Notes: generated by a model not told the origin, from the sequence alone. Positions 1-8,981 are shown, counted from the first letter of the stretch. The stretch: DNA of 64,000 nt from Tengunoibacter tsumagoiensis (GCF_003967535.1 NZ_BIFR01000001.1:1921001-1985000); one strand, 5' to 3'. A program made the numbers and translations.

Positions 1-323
1 CAAAGACGGCATGCTGAAGCTCTATGCTTTCGCGTTGTGGAATCGCAAGTTTAATGGACAAGTGCGTACACGCTCCTTCATCGAAATATTTTTCTTCATA
101 AGCATATCGTAACTTCTGGCTCTTGTGCAAGGTACGTGAGGGATACCTTTAAGATTACTGAGAAGAAGAAGCAGAAAGAGCGTATTGGAACCTTTTAATT
201 GGGTTAACAAGCGAATAAACGGAGAAAAGAAGAGGAGTAAGAGCCATGAAATGGAAAGAAAAGCGATGGTACTTCCAGGTACCCTTGTTGGGAGTACAGA
301 GGAGCCCATCGCCTCTCTCCTAT
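1..323. other. Window edge, no supported gene
   Basis: Several short reading frames cross this stretch on both strands, including a 95-codon minus-strand frame at 22-309. None has a convincing ribosome binding site or a recognisable domain, and that frame is dominated by Leu/Phe runs that look like translated T-rich DNA. I see no RNA gene or strong hairpin. Confidence 0.5.
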
Positions 324-1373
324 CTATTGGGCACAGTAGACATCAATGCCCTGACCTATTTCAGGAACATAGACCTGATTTGTGCGCGCATCGACGGCAA
401 CCGAGTGGGAATTAGGCGCAACTGGAATGTTTGTGAGCCATTGCAAACTTTCCGCATCGATCACGCCGATTGAGGGGCTAGCAGGATCACGTCCAGCCGC
501 CAGGTAATAGCGTCTATCGCCGGAATTGTACCAGACCTGATCAATGCTGCTCACTTGCGAGATCGTCGCAACCACATTGCCATTGCGTGTATCCAGCACA
601 ACAGGGTTCCCATCGCAGCCAACCAGCAGATGACGGCCAGGACCACTGGCCAGCCCGCTTGGTTGACAGGCATCTGGCAGCGGATAGGTCGTGAGCAGAG
701 AACGCGTAAGAGGATCAACAACAGCAATCTCCCCTCCAGGATGATCATTGGTCGTAGGTATCGCGATCAGAAAATGCTGCGAGATGGGGTCCCAATGAGG
801 CTGCTCAATGCCATTGGCACCAGGAATGCTCAAGCGGCTCACTACCTGGTAGGTCTGAGTATCAATAAACGAGACGAAGGGAGGGACTTCAGAGCCGTTC
901 GTCACGGCCAGCAAGTGATCCTGTGCATCATACGTGAGTTCATCGGCCCGGGCTTTCCCCCCCGTTGAGATGGTAGTAATGGGCTCCAATGAATCCTGAT
1001 TGAATACCTTCACTGTACTATCGCCATCACCAGCCCAGATGCGGTGCTGGTCATCAACGAGTAAGCCATCTGGACCTTTAGTTCCACTATTGTTGTGGTA
1101 GCCAGTAAAGCCGGAGAGAGAATTGAGATACTGATGGGTATCAGTATCAAAGATGTCCACACGAGCATTGCTGGAGTCCGAGAAGTAGTAGCGGTGGGCA
1201 CTGGCATCGACCCAGCTAGTATCAAAGACCCAGAAGCCAAAGGCCGGAATATTGGGCCCCTGCATAGTTGCGCTAAGTTGATAGTTTGGAGTGTCAGCAT
1301 AAGTGTTGGCAGTGAAAGAAAAGAAGAGTGTAAGAAGGAGAAGTGGCTTACCTATATAGCGGAGATGTCGCAT
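324..1373 (-). CDS. Secreted YncE-like beta-propeller protein
   Basis: This 349-residue protein looks like a secreted beta-propeller of the YncE / YVTN-repeat type. It starts with a signal peptide: a positively charged MRHLRYIGK, a Leu/Phe-rich core, and a likely cleavage after TYA near residue 26. The rest repeats a blade pattern of the kind 'V.DTRNGNVVATI', with hydrophobic strands, D-T or D-P turns and HSVAVDARTNQVYVPE near the end. I chose the ATG at 1373 because a purine-rich GGGAAAGGAA lies just upstream; a TTG ten codons earlier would spoil the signal peptide. Such proteins often bind ligands or surface polymers in the cell envelope. The specific function is unknown. Confidence 0.85.
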   Translation of the reverse strand: MRHLRYIGKPLLLLTLFFSFTANTYADTPNYQLSATMQGPNIPAFGFWVFDTSWVDASAHRYYFSDSSNARVDIFDTDTHQYLNSLSGFTGYHNNSGTKGPDGLLVDDQHRIWAGDGDSTVKVFNQDSLEPITTISTGGKARADELTYDAQDHLLAVTNGSEVPPFVSFIDTQTYQVVSRLSIPGANGIEQPHWDPISQHFLIAIPTTNDHPGGEIAVVDPLTRSLLTTYPLPDACQPSGLASGPGRHLLVGCDGNPVVLDTRNGNVVATISQVSSIDQVWYNSGDRRYYLAAGRDPASPSIGVIDAESLQWLTNIPVAPNSHSVAVDARTNQVYVPEIGQGIDVYCAQ

Positions 1374-1594
1374 AGGAACGTTCCTTTCCCAAAGAAAGAG
1401 CAATTTCTAGCTTTGGCTACAGAAAAACATGACATGCCATATAAAGTATAGTATTTTATTTGAAATAGTCTAATGACGATTATCAATCTAGATACTGTGG
1501 AGATGTCAGACTATAGCTGTTGTTCTGACAGAGCTACTCTCTCAGGAAAAGTGATCTGTGGGAGCTGCATTCAAACGGTGGGGAGATCGAAGGG

Positions 1595-1624
1595 GTGGAT
1601 TGCGGAGACTATTCTGCAATCCAC
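1595..1624 (-). terminator. Hairpin downstream of HEAT-like gene
   Basis: A perfect 9-bp stem (GTGGATTGC at 1595-1603, GCAATCCAC at 1616-1624) with a 12-nt loop lies just past the stop codon of the minus-strand gene at 1640. There is no clear T tract, so termination is plausible but not certain. Confidence 0.45.
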
Positions 1625-1639
1625 GCATGAACAGTTTGA

Positions 1640-2053
1640 TTAGCTAATGGCATATAAGCGAGCTGGTTTATTGGGGGAGAGCATCTCTTTCGTGGCCCCC
1701 ATACCAGCCAGGGCCAGGGAGGCCGAGAGACGGATGGGATGTTTTTGTTGCTCTTGAGAGGAGAGTTGCTGTAACAATGGGATCGTAGTTGGCTCATGCA
1801 ATAGGGTCAGTAGCCAGACGATAGCTTCGCGTTCTTCTGCGTTGTCGCGCTGGAGGGCTCGTACCAGGTGAGCAGCAAACCGGGGGCCAAACTGATTCAT
1901 AGAGAAGTCAAGGTGCTCACGTATCGCATTGGTGGAGAGGGAACTGGACAACGTCAAATCAATTAATTCATGGATCTTACTACGAAGATTTTTCCGAGAC
2001 TCAAGCTCTACAACGTTCGGGGCGATTGCCTCGAATGGCCTGGTGTCCACCAT
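1640..2053 (-). CDS. Small helical HEAT-repeat-like protein
   Basis: This 137-residue soluble protein appears all-helical. Its second half has paired amphipathic helices typical of HEAT or ARM repeats (AIVWLLTLLHEPTTIPLLQQ and a following SASLALAGMG segment). There is no signal peptide, membrane segment or catalytic motif. The start is the ATG at 2053 or a TTG one codon upstream; an AAGGA lies 9 or 6 nt before them. It is the only gene between the propeller protein and the DUF402 protein, and all three are on the minus strand. Short HEAT proteins usually act as binding scaffolds. No specific partner can be named. Confidence 0.7.
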   Translation of the reverse strand: MVDTRPFEAIAPNVVELESRKNLRSKIHELIDLTLSSSLSTNAIREHLDFSMNQFGPRFAAHLVRALQRDNAEEREAIVWLLTLLHEPTTIPLLQQLSSQEQQKHPIRLSASLALAGMGATKEMLSPNKPARLYAIS

Positions 2054-2121
2054 CAAGATTTATCCTTCTGGAGTAGTGTTGTGACTCCACACAAGATAGA
2101 CCGAAACGTCAGATATTCTTA

Positions 2122-2592
2122 TCATGCATCGAGAGTGCAAAACATCTCCTCGTGTTGCTCAATTAAGCGAAGAAGTTCGTTTAGCCCCTGTTGTGCTCCA
2201 AGCTGCTGTCGCTGGCTGAGCATAGGAGAGGCTGCGGCAAACTCATCCTCATCGAGAAGGAGATAGTGACCATCCGGTGCAACCCAGAGATCCAGGAAGA
2301 GATCAACCTGTTGAATCCCGGTATCTGAGAAGATTGCTGGTTCGGTAATGTTACAATACCAGCCTTTGAGTTGACCATTAGCACTACAAATGGTAAATAC
2401 ATTGAACCATCGTTCTGTATAATAATACTCGATGAAACAGTCATTGGGTTCAAAGGATGTATAGCCCAGATCGAGTGTGGGCTGAGTCCAGTAAGCTCGA
2501 ATAACCCTCTCAGTGGCCTTCTGCTGGCAGATCTCACCTGTATAACGGACCTTGACCGCCCCATCGAGAGTGAGCTTGCTTACCGTAATCAT
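2122..2592 (-). CDS. DUF402 domain protein
   Basis: The 156-residue product matches the DUF402 fold (FomD / YtqA-associated family). It has a beta-rich start (ITVSKLTLDGAVKVRYTGEI), then FIEYYYTERWFNVFTI, GWYCNITEPA and the acidic metal-site signature DLWVAPDGHYLLLDEDEF. Known members bind divalent metal and some hydrolyse nucleotide-linked or phosphonate substrates; the substrate here is unknown. I place the start at the ATG at 2592 because homologues begin near this MITVSKL sequence and GGAGA lies just upstream. Longer starts up to 2694 would add a basic, unconserved segment. The gene sits downstream of a large palindromic repeat array and is transcribed away from it. Confidence 0.85.
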   Translation of the reverse strand: MITVSKLTLDGAVKVRYTGEICQQKATERVIRAYWTQPTLDLGYTSFEPNDCFIEYYYTERWFNVFTICSANGQLKGWYCNITEPAIFSDTGIQQVDLFLDLWVAPDGHYLLLDEDEFAAASPMLSQRQQLGAQQGLNELLRLIEQHEEMFCTLDA

Positions 2593-2693
2593 CGACTCTC
2601 CACGCCTGTGCCTATACGTTTGATGCCTTATAAACATTGTATAGTGTAACTCAAATCCATCTAATATACAACCTGAATATTCGCCATAGCTCA

Positions 2694-3338
2694 ACTGGAA
2701 ACTGAGTTATGGAGGGGCTGGCATAGTGGAGCTTGAAGAGCAGGAAGGAGACGCCCTACTTGTCTTATTATAAACGAAAGAACATATCATGCAATGTAAA
2801 GTAGGGAAAGCCGCTTGTCTCTTTCCGCTGTTCCTACTCTGAGATGTGAGCCCCTCCATGGTTTAATGAGAAACTGGAAATGGGGAACAGAAGCTATGGA
2901 GGGGCTGGCATTGGGGAATGGGACGTTGAGGCAGGAGACAAGCGACCTGCCCTACTTGCCTTGTCGGATAAAGCATAAAAAACATATCATACGATGAAAA
3001 GTAGAGAAAGCTTGTCTCTTTCCGCTGTTCCTACTCTGAGATGTGAGCCCCTCTATGGTTTAATGAGAAACTGGAAATGGGGAACAGAAGCTATGGAGGG
3101 GCTGGCATTGGGGAATGGAACGTTTAGGCAGGAGACAAGCGACCTGCCCTACTTGCCTTGTCGGATAAAGCATAAAAAACATATCATACAATGAAAAGTA
3201 GGGAAAGTAGCTTGTCTCTTTCCTCTGTTCCTGCTCCACAATGTGGGCCCTCCATAGCCAATGGGAAATAATGCTATGGAGGGGCGGGCATAGCGGAGCT
3301 TCACGATCAGGAAGGAGACAAGCGACCTTCCCTACTTT
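2694..3338. repeat. Array of long imperfect palindromic repeats
   Basis: Three tandem units with a period of about 200 bp (2801-2955, 3001-3153, 3198-3335) are preceded by a half unit at about 2694-2760. Each unit is a long imperfect palindrome. It opens with GTAGGGAAAG and CTTGTCTCTTTCC, has a centre around GCCCCTCCATAG...CTATGGAGGGG, and closes with GGAGACAAGCGACC and CCCTAC. Spacers of about 45 bp are nearly identical (CATAAAAAACATATCAT). Two short plus-strand reading frames (2815-2997 and 2994-3194) are copies of the same repeat translation and are not credible genes. The structure suggests a small non-autonomous palindromic element that duplicated in place. The 829-bp gap between 2592 and 3422 contains nothing else I can support. 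Confidence 0.85.
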
Positions 3339-3421
3339 TCGTTCAATTACACATATTTACAACGTGAAATGAGACTGCACTTTCCCATTGCTTAAATCGA
3401 ACGAGAACTCCAAAATGAAGC

Positions 3422-3943
3422 TTATCGTGCAATAAAATTCTGCGGTGGGATAGGAGTGCCTTTATCATTCAAAACATTTTTAATGTGGAAGAAACGGGTG
3501 ATGGTACGGACATCTTCCTCGAGATCAGAGGCCTTATCATTGCCAGGACAGGAGATATCTGGACTATGCTCTCCATTGAATTGAATCTCAGTAATTGTCC
3601 CTGTTGTATAAGACTTAAGACATGGAGTCTTTTCAGGCAACTGATCGAGAGGATGAGCCTGTGCAAGATCATGGAAAAAGTGGCGGGTAAACTTTTTTGG
3701 TAACGTGCCATGACCTGATCCTTTCCCATCGACAAACGAGACGTTTCCTTCAGGAGAGACAATAATTCTATAGCCGATAGTATTGACTGAACCTGAATTG
3801 GCAATGAGCGCAACGTTGCGTGGAATAAGCGTCTGATCCACTGGTCTGGCCAGCAGCGGCAGGCTGACCCCGAACGAGAGGAGAAGTGCACTACAAGGAA
3901 TCAGACAGCGACGAATAAGAGAGCGTTGAAGTGGTTTCTGCAT
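3422..3943 (-). CDS. Secreted hypothetical protein
   Basis: I do not recognise this 173-residue protein. It begins with a clear signal peptide: basic QRSLIRR, hydrophobic CLIPCSALLLSFGVSLPLL, and a likely cleavage after LARP/ARP near residue 33. The mature part has beta-strand-like segments (YRIIVSPEGNVSFVDGKG) and two Cys residues (TPCLKSY and DISCPG) that could form a disulfide outside the cytoplasm. The overall pattern (a beta strand with 'SPEGNVSFVD', then a polar region ending in 'TITRFF') recalls small secreted proteins common in Ktedonobacteria. The start ATG at 3943 is preceded by GGGGGA at a good distance. It is a single-gene unit facing the palindromic array. Confidence 0.75.
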   Translation of the reverse strand: MQKPLQRSLIRRCLIPCSALLLSFGVSLPLLARPVDQTLIPRNVALIANSGSVNTIGYRIIVSPEGNVSFVDGKGSGHGTLPKKFTRHFFHDLAQAHPLDQLPEKTPCLKSYTTGTITEIQFNGEHSPDISCPGNDKASDLEEDVRTITRFFHIKNVLNDKGTPIPPQNFIAR

Positions 3944-4123
3944 AAAAAAGTCCCCCTTAATACTAATAGCTTTTATTCATTCTCTCTCTTAGTATAGTAA
4001 AGGTTAAAAAGAAAAGCGTAAATCCGCACCTGAAGAGTGAAATAGATTAACTGGCAAATGGCCTTGCAAAGAGCTAAAATGGATGATACGCTGATAGCAA
4101 CAATGTTGTTAGGAGGAAGCAAA

Positions 4124-4417
4124 ATGGATCCCATCTACATCTTACTCATTGTGGTGCTTGTGCTCGTTCTTGCGGCTGGTTGCGCGATGGCTCTACGGAT
4201 GAAGATCAAGCAGACCTACATTCCTGCCTCTGCCTTTATCAATGCTGGCGCTTCACCACGTGTGGCCTCATATCTTGCACAAGGAAATACAGAGAATGCC
4301 GTGTACGCCTATAGCGAGGAGCACCATGTGGGGTTCCGCGAAGGGCGAGATGCCATACATGCCCTCTCACAAAAAGTGGCCAGCCAGCCAGGGGCTGAGC
4401 AGATAGTCCAGGGATAA
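4124..4417 (+). CDS. Small single-pass membrane protein
   Basis: This 97-residue protein starts at the ATG at 4124, chosen because a perfect AGGAGG lies 7 nt upstream. It has one N-terminal membrane helix (residues about 4-23, ILLIVVLVLVLAAGCAMAL) and then a short cytoplasmic helical domain. The domain includes GASPRVASYLAQGN and GREGRDAIHAL-type helices that resemble a three-helix binding bundle. I know no family for it. It stands alone on the plus strand between two minus-strand genes. It could be a small membrane adaptor, but no function can be assigned. Confidence 0.75.
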   Translation: MDPIYILLIVVLVLVLAAGCAMALRMKIKQTYIPASAFINAGASPRVASYLAQGNTENAVYAYSEEHHVGFREGRDAIHALSQKVASQPGAEQIVQG

Positions 4418-4471
4418 GTGCTCTTCATCCCTGGACTACATTAGAGTGCCTTCTGCCAATGGCTATTCAAT

Positions 4472-6139
4472 CTATTTGATAGAGATCTTTTCTTGGAAGG
4501 TCTTTTCCTGGGAGGTCTTTTCTTGATAATAAGAATAGCTGCCTGGATAGAGCCTGACATTGCCAGCGCTATCGATTGCCAGGATTCTGGTCGCAATCTT
4601 CTCGAGAAAATAGCGATCATGAGAGACCATCAATAGCGTCCCCTCAAATTGTAATAGAGCATCCTCTAAGACCTCGACAGAAGGAATATCGAGATTATTG
4701 GTTGGCTCATCTAAGAGAAGAAAATTGGCTTCGGTCACCATCAGACGGGCGATCTGGAGCCGACTTTTCTCACCGCCGCTGAGATTGTTGATGGTCGTAT
4801 GCATCGTACGATAAGAGAAGAGCAGACGACTTAACAATGCGACAGCCTTTGACTCACTCATCTCTTTCAGGCGGCAGACAAATTCCAGTGGCGTACTCTG
4901 CATCGGGAGGGTCTCCTGCTCCTGAGCATAGTAACCAGGAAGAATACTAACGCCCAGGCGTGTGGTCCCCTGAGTTGGTGAAACGAGTCCCAACAAGATC
5001 TTCAGGAGGGTACTTTTCCCGCTGCCATTTGCGCCCACAATCCCAATGCGTTCGCCAGCCAGGATTGTAAGATCAAAGGGCCGAAAGAGCTGCCGCGTCT
5101 GAATAGATTGACTCAGGCCTTTAATCTCCAGAACCTTCTTACTACTCTGTTCAGGGTCCAGTCGAACCTTCATTTTCTTCCGTTGCATGATTGGGCGGAG
5201 AGCCATCTCTTCTTTGATACGAGCTATCCGCTTTTCTGTACTATGTAAGCGTCCAGCAAACTTATCGTTAAACCTTACCCATTCGCGATACTGATGGAGC
5301 ATCACTTCCAGCCGTTTCATCTCTCCCTGTTGATTTTGATAATCTTCATAGCGTTGCTGCAAGCGTTTCTGACGCTCCTCAACATAATAACTATAATTGC
5401 CATGATAGCTATCAATCGTCCCATCTTCCAATTGAAAGATATGTTGAACCGTTTGATCGAGAAGATAGCGATCATGAGAGATAAGAAAGACCGTCCCAGG
5501 ATAATCCTGGATATAGTGCTCAAGCCAGGCTTTCGCCTCGATATCCAGATGATTATCGGGCTCATCAAGTAAGAGAAGATCAGGCGTCTGCACAAGGATA
5601 CGAGCAAGATTCACCATTTTCTTCTCACCACCGCTAAGCGTGCCGACCTTTTGCGTATATTGATCTGGTGTTATCCCCAGTCCAGTGAGAACAGATCTGG
5701 CTTTGTGCTCGACCAGATAGCCCCCCTGAGCCTCAAAGAGTTCCTGAGCTCGTCCATAGGCATCTAGCACCGCCTCCATCGCATCCGCATCCTGATAGAT
5801 AGAGGGATCAGCCATCTGTTGTTCTAAGCGACGGAGCTGAGTGAGGATTGCTTTAAACGCATCTGAGACCTGTTCAACAACCTCAAACACCGTTTTTTGG
5901 AGTGATTGTGGGTCCATCTCCTGTGAGAGATAGCCAATCGTCAGCTTGCGTTTATAGGAAATCGTGCCTTCTGTTGGCTCTTCTACTCCTGCCAGGAGTT
6001 TGAGAAGAGTGGATTTGCCACAGCCGTTTTCTCCAACCAGACCAATGCGCTGCCCGGATTGAATTTCAAGATCAAGCTGATCAAAGACCATATTGCCAGC
6101 ATATTCTTTGCTGACCTTCGAAAAAGTGGCGAAAAGCAT
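4472..6139 (-). CDS. ABC-F family ATP-binding protein
   Basis: This 555-residue soluble protein has two ATP-binding cassettes and no membrane domain, the plan of ABC-F proteins that act on the ribosome. Cassette 1 has Walker A GENGCGKST (residues 36-44), signature LSGGEKK and Walker B LLLLDEPDNHLD. Cassette 2 has GANGSGKST, LSGGEKS and LLLDEPTNNLD. Between them is a charged linker (EERQKRLQQRYEDYQNQQ onward) matching the interdomain P-site tRNA-interaction region. Family members remodel stalled ribosomes or give resistance to ribosome-targeting antibiotics; sequence alone does not decide which. The start ATG at 6139 has AAGGA upstream; in-frame codons further upstream lack this. The C-terminus ends with a short repeated SQEKTFQEK segment rather than the Uup-type coiled coil. 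Confidence 0.93.
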   Translation of the reverse strand: MLFATFSKVSKEYAGNMVFDQLDLEIQSGQRIGLVGENGCGKSTLLKLLAGVEEPTEGTISYKRKLTIGYLSQEMDPQSLQKTVFEVVEQVSDAFKAILTQLRRLEQQMADPSIYQDADAMEAVLDAYGRAQELFEAQGGYLVEHKARSVLTGLGITPDQYTQKVGTLSGGEKKMVNLARILVQTPDLLLLDEPDNHLDIEAKAWLEHYIQDYPGTVFLISHDRYLLDQTVQHIFQLEDGTIDSYHGNYSYYVEERQKRLQQRYEDYQNQQGEMKRLEVMLHQYREWVRFNDKFAGRLHSTEKRIARIKEEMALRPIMQRKKMKVRLDPEQSSKKVLEIKGLSQSIQTRQLFRPFDLTILAGERIGIVGANGSGKSTLLKILLGLVSPTQGTTRLGVSILPGYYAQEQETLPMQSTPLEFVCRLKEMSESKAVALLSRLLFSYRTMHTTINNLSGGEKSRLQIARLMVTEANFLLLDEPTNNLDIPSVEVLEDALLQFEGTLLMVSHDRYFLEKIATRILAIDSAGNVRLYPGSYSYYQEKTSQEKTFQEKISIK

Positions 6140-6354
6140 AGACTTTCTTCCTTCTTTTCTGTGCATAGAACGTTGAGCGCCTGGCACAGGCATAGACAAA
6201 CAATGAAAGAAAAGGCAGAGGGAAAGCCTGGCCTCCTATGCAGAGGAAAGAAGCGTTATGCAGGAAAGAAAAAGAGAGAGGGCAGGAGAGAAGTACAAAC
6301 AATGCGAAAGATCCCTGCCTACAAAGGAAAGGCAAGGTCAGGCATCGGCACCGC

Positions 6355-6397
6355 TTTCCGCCGCATAAGCAATCGTGCCAGGCTTATGCGGCGGAAA
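6355..6397. repeat. Perfect 16-bp inverted repeat
   Basis: TTTCCGCCGCATAAGC at 6355-6370 is mirrored exactly at 6382-6397 around an 11-nt loop. It lies in the 447-bp gap between the isomerase stop (6587) and the ABC-F start (6139), both minus-strand. It would form a strong RNA hairpin and could terminate isomerase transcription, but no T tract follows. The remainder of the gap holds no supported gene. Confidence 0.7.
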
Positions 6398-6586
6398 CAT
6401 GCGAGAGGTTTTTGTATGGATTGTGATAGGCCAGAAACTGAGCGATCTTATCTTGCTCGGTTCGGCAGATAACCTCATTAAACATACAAAGATCGTACCA
6501 TGAGCGTACAGAGAAGTCAATGCCTGAGCAATATCGATAGAAGAGCCAGCATATAAGTAAGACAAACACAGGTTTGATATCGATGG

Positions 6587-7411
6587 TTATGAGACATAGT
6601 GACGAAGGAAATCCAGACTCTCCTGAATTCTGGGAATATCAACCTCACCATCCTTCAATAGAGCCGGGGACTCCAGACTAATATTGCCCATATAATGAGA
6701 AGTTTTTAATTGGGCAAAAAACTGATCAAAGTTGATCTTGCCTTCGCCTGGATGGAGATAGCGGCGCTGTCCATTGAGAAAAGCCTGCCCATCATAATCT
6801 TTAATATGAATATGTTGCATTAAATTTTTTTGCCAGATCCAGGAATGTGAGAAGACATCCTCAGTATGGTTATACATCGCTAAAAATTCCGTATCGAGAG
6901 CGATTGAGCAGCGAGCATCACAGGTCAGAGCACGATGAACATTGACCAGCGGATCAAAATGACGGCCAGGAATCGTCTCAATCGCCAGCTTCTGGTCATA
7001 ACGGTCAACCAGATCCAGACATTGACTGAGAACAGAGAGATTATTCTCCAGATTATTATCCAGGTCCGGCCAATTCCAGAGATGCAGAATGAGAATCTTC
7101 GTGCCGAGCATACTGCCGAGTAAGCAATTTTCAGCGAGCAACTGGACTCCACGTTCACGTTCAGCAGGATCGGCATGGCCGAGCGCAGAGCCGATAGATT
7201 TCTCTGTATGCATAGCAGGAAAGCGGAGCTGAGAATGCTGGAGATCCTGTCCAACCCATTTAATATTGCCATACCAGCCAGGAAAGAACATCAATTCAAA
7301 GCCATCCACCTGTAATTGTGGACCATATTTCAGGACTGCTTGATAGCCAGTGAGGTCAGGGAAGCGGCTAAATGCTCCTGTGGAACAGAGTAATTGCATT
7401 GTTGTATCCAT
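6587..7411 (-). CDS. Sugar phosphate isomerase/epimerase family TIM barrel
   Basis: The 274-residue protein fits the xylose-isomerase-like TIM-barrel superfamily (AP endonuclease 2 fold). Metal-ligand motifs appear in order: LAIETIPG (Glu), SIALDTEF (Asp), HIHIKDYDG (His/Asp) and LESPAL near the end, together with the substrate-loop HPGEGKI. Members isomerise or epimerise sugars, often in inositol or other polyol catabolism; the substrate here cannot be deduced. There is no signal peptide, so it is cytoplasmic. The start ATG at 7411 has GGAGA about 10 nt upstream. It is divergently oriented to serS and has no sugar-transport genes beside it. Confidence 0.88.
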   Translation of the reverse strand: MDTTMQLLCSTGAFSRFPDLTGYQAVLKYGPQLQVDGFELMFFPGWYGNIKWVGQDLQHSQLRFPAMHTEKSIGSALGHADPAERERGVQLLAENCLLGSMLGTKILILHLWNWPDLDNNLENNLSVLSQCLDLVDRYDQKLAIETIPGRHFDPLVNVHRALTCDARCSIALDTEFLAMYNHTEDVFSHSWIWQKNLMQHIHIKDYDGQAFLNGQRRYLHPGEGKINFDQFFAQLKTSHYMGNISLESPALLKDGEVDIPRIQESLDFLRHYVS

Positions 7412-7534
7412 GCCTCAAATGTCTCCTCACTTTATATGTAATTCTGTCTATCTATTGTATATTGTTTGGTATTGACAATTCCAGCCCAGAGCACAGACAA
7501 GTTGAACCAGAGCAGCATGAAAAAGATAAAAATA

Positions 7535-7543
7535 TGGTATACT
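7535..7543 (+). promoter_or_regulatory. Extended -10 promoter of serS
   Basis: TGGTATACT is an extended -10 element whose last base is 7 nt before the serS ATG at 7551, so the expected transcription start falls on or next to the start codon. No Shine-Dalgarno sequence precedes the ATG, consistent with a leaderless mRNA. The same TATGGTATACT string occurs at the promoter near 19200. Confidence 0.55.
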
Positions 7544-7550
7544 GAAGCAT

Positions 7551-8822
7551 ATGTTAAGTCTAGATTTTATCTGTCAGCATCCCGACATCGTGCGAGAAGG
7601 CCTGCGTAAGCGCCGTCTTTCCATCAATCTGGACGAGATTTTACGGCTGGCGGAGCAGAGGCGAGCCTTAATCACACGCTGCGATGGCTTACATGCAACT
7701 ATCAAAAGTCAAAGAGAGCAGATCAAAACGTTGCCTGTTGGCAAGCGTGCAGTTTTGAATGCGCAGACCAAGCTTTTATCGGAAGAGCTCCAGCAGCTAG
7801 AGTTGCAGGGCTCAGACCTTAAAACGCGATTGAACCTGCAACTGTTAAGTCTTCCCAACCTTCCACAGGCGAGCGTCAAAGAGAATAGCGAGCAGGAAGG
7901 CGACAATGAACTGCGCCGTTGGGGGCATCAGAGCGCCTTCCAATTTAAGCCCCTGCCCCATTGGGAGGTAGGTGCCAGATTAGGACTGATAGATAGTGAA
8001 GGGGGCGTGCGAATTGCAGGAAGTCGTTTCGTTGCCTTGCGGGGCGCAGGCGCAAAATTAGAGCGGGCCCTGATCTCATTTATGCTTGATACCCATACCA
8101 CTCTTCATGGCTACACAGAGATACTACCGCCGCAGCTAGTCAAGCGTTCCGTTATGGTTGGATCCGGTCAGCTTCCAAAATTTGAAGAGCAAGCCTATGT
8201 GTGTGAAGAAGACGAGCTTTATTTAAATCCCACTGCCGAAGTACCGTTAATTGGTCTGCATAGCCACACAACATTCTCTTTTGATGAGCTACCACTGCGT
8301 TATGTTGCCTGGACGACGGCATTTCGTCGTGAGGCAGGTGCGTCATCGCGACAGAATCGTGGACTTCTGCGCCTCCATCAATTCAATAAAGTCGAGCTAT
8401 TTCAATATGTCTTCCCGACGGAATCCGCCAATGCTCTGCGGCAGATGGTAGAACATGCCGAGAGAATCTTGCAGCTTTTGGAGCTGCCCTATCGGGTAGT
8501 GGCTCTTGATGCGGCCCAGTTGCCATTTTCGGCGGCTCGTGCCTTTGATATAGAGGTCTGGATGCCAGGAATGGATGAATACATTGAGATCTCGTCGATA
8601 AGCAACTGTGAGGCCTTCCAGACTCGTCGCGCCGAGATTAAATATCGGCCACAACAGGGAGCAGCCATGTATCCTCATACACTGAATGCCTCAGGTCTGG
8701 CAGTGGGTCGCACCATGGCAGCAATCCTTGAGACCTATCAGCAAGCGGATGGATCGGTGATCATTCCGAAAGTACTACGGCCATATATGGGAGTATCTGA
8801 GCTCGCTGCACCTGTAGAATAG
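7551..8822 (+). CDS. serS: Serine--tRNA ligase
   Basis: Seryl-tRNA synthetase charges tRNA-Ser with serine in the cytoplasm. The 423-residue length is normal. The N-terminal antiparallel coiled coil that grips the long variable arm of tRNA-Ser spans about residues 30-105. The catalytic class II domain shows motif 2 FRREAGASSRQNRG from residue 258 and motif 3 near the end (ASGLAVGRTMAAILETYQ), plus NPTAEVPL in the active site. The start is the ATG at 7551, matching the family N-terminus (MLSLDFICQHPDIVREGL). No T-box leader is present. A tRNA-Ser gene follows 73 bp downstream in the same direction, so enzyme and substrate genes are adjacent. Confidence 0.97.
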   Translation: MLSLDFICQHPDIVREGLRKRRLSINLDEILRLAEQRRALITRCDGLHATIKSQREQIKTLPVGKRAVLNAQTKLLSEELQQLELQGSDLKTRLNLQLLSLPNLPQASVKENSEQEGDNELRRWGHQSAFQFKPLPHWEVGARLGLIDSEGGVRIAGSRFVALRGAGAKLERALISFMLDTHTTLHGYTEILPPQLVKRSVMVGSGQLPKFEEQAYVCEEDELYLNPTAEVPLIGLHSHTTFSFDELPLRYVAWTTAFRREAGASSRQNRGLLRLHQFNKVELFQYVFPTESANALRQMVEHAERILQLLELPYRVVALDAAQLPFSAARAFDIEVWMPGMDEYIEISSISNCEAFQTRRAEIKYRPQQGAAMYPHTLNASGLAVGRTMAAILETYQQADGSVIIPKVLRPYMGVSELAAPVE

Positions 8823-8895
8823 GACCTGATTGGTAAAAAAAAAGAAAGTCGAGAAACCCCTTCCAATTCTCAGAGGAGTGTGGTATATTATTTGC

Positions 8896-8979
8896 GGAGG
8901 GATGGCGGAGTGGTCTATCGCGGCTGTCTTGAAAACAGCTGGGTTAACAGCCCCGGGGGTTCGAATCCCTCTCCCTCCG
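8896..8979 (+). tRNA. tRNA-Ser (UGA anticodon)
   Basis: An 84-nt class II tRNA with acceptor stem GGAGGGA / TCCCTCC, anticodon stem GCTGT / ACAGC closing the loop CTTGAAA (anticodon TGA, reading UCA), a long variable arm and T-loop TTCGAAT. The discriminator base is G and no CCA is encoded. It lies directly downstream of serS. Confidence 0.97.
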
Positions 8980-8981
8980 TA

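Noticed and set aside
22..309. 95-codon minus-strand frame
   Set aside because: Leu/Phe runs look like translated T-rich DNA; no ribosome site or domain.
2815..3194. Two short plus-strand frames with nearly identical proteins (2815-2997 and 2994-3194)
   Set aside because: They are translations of the palindromic repeat units; the similarity reflects the DNA repeat, and neither has a ribosome site.
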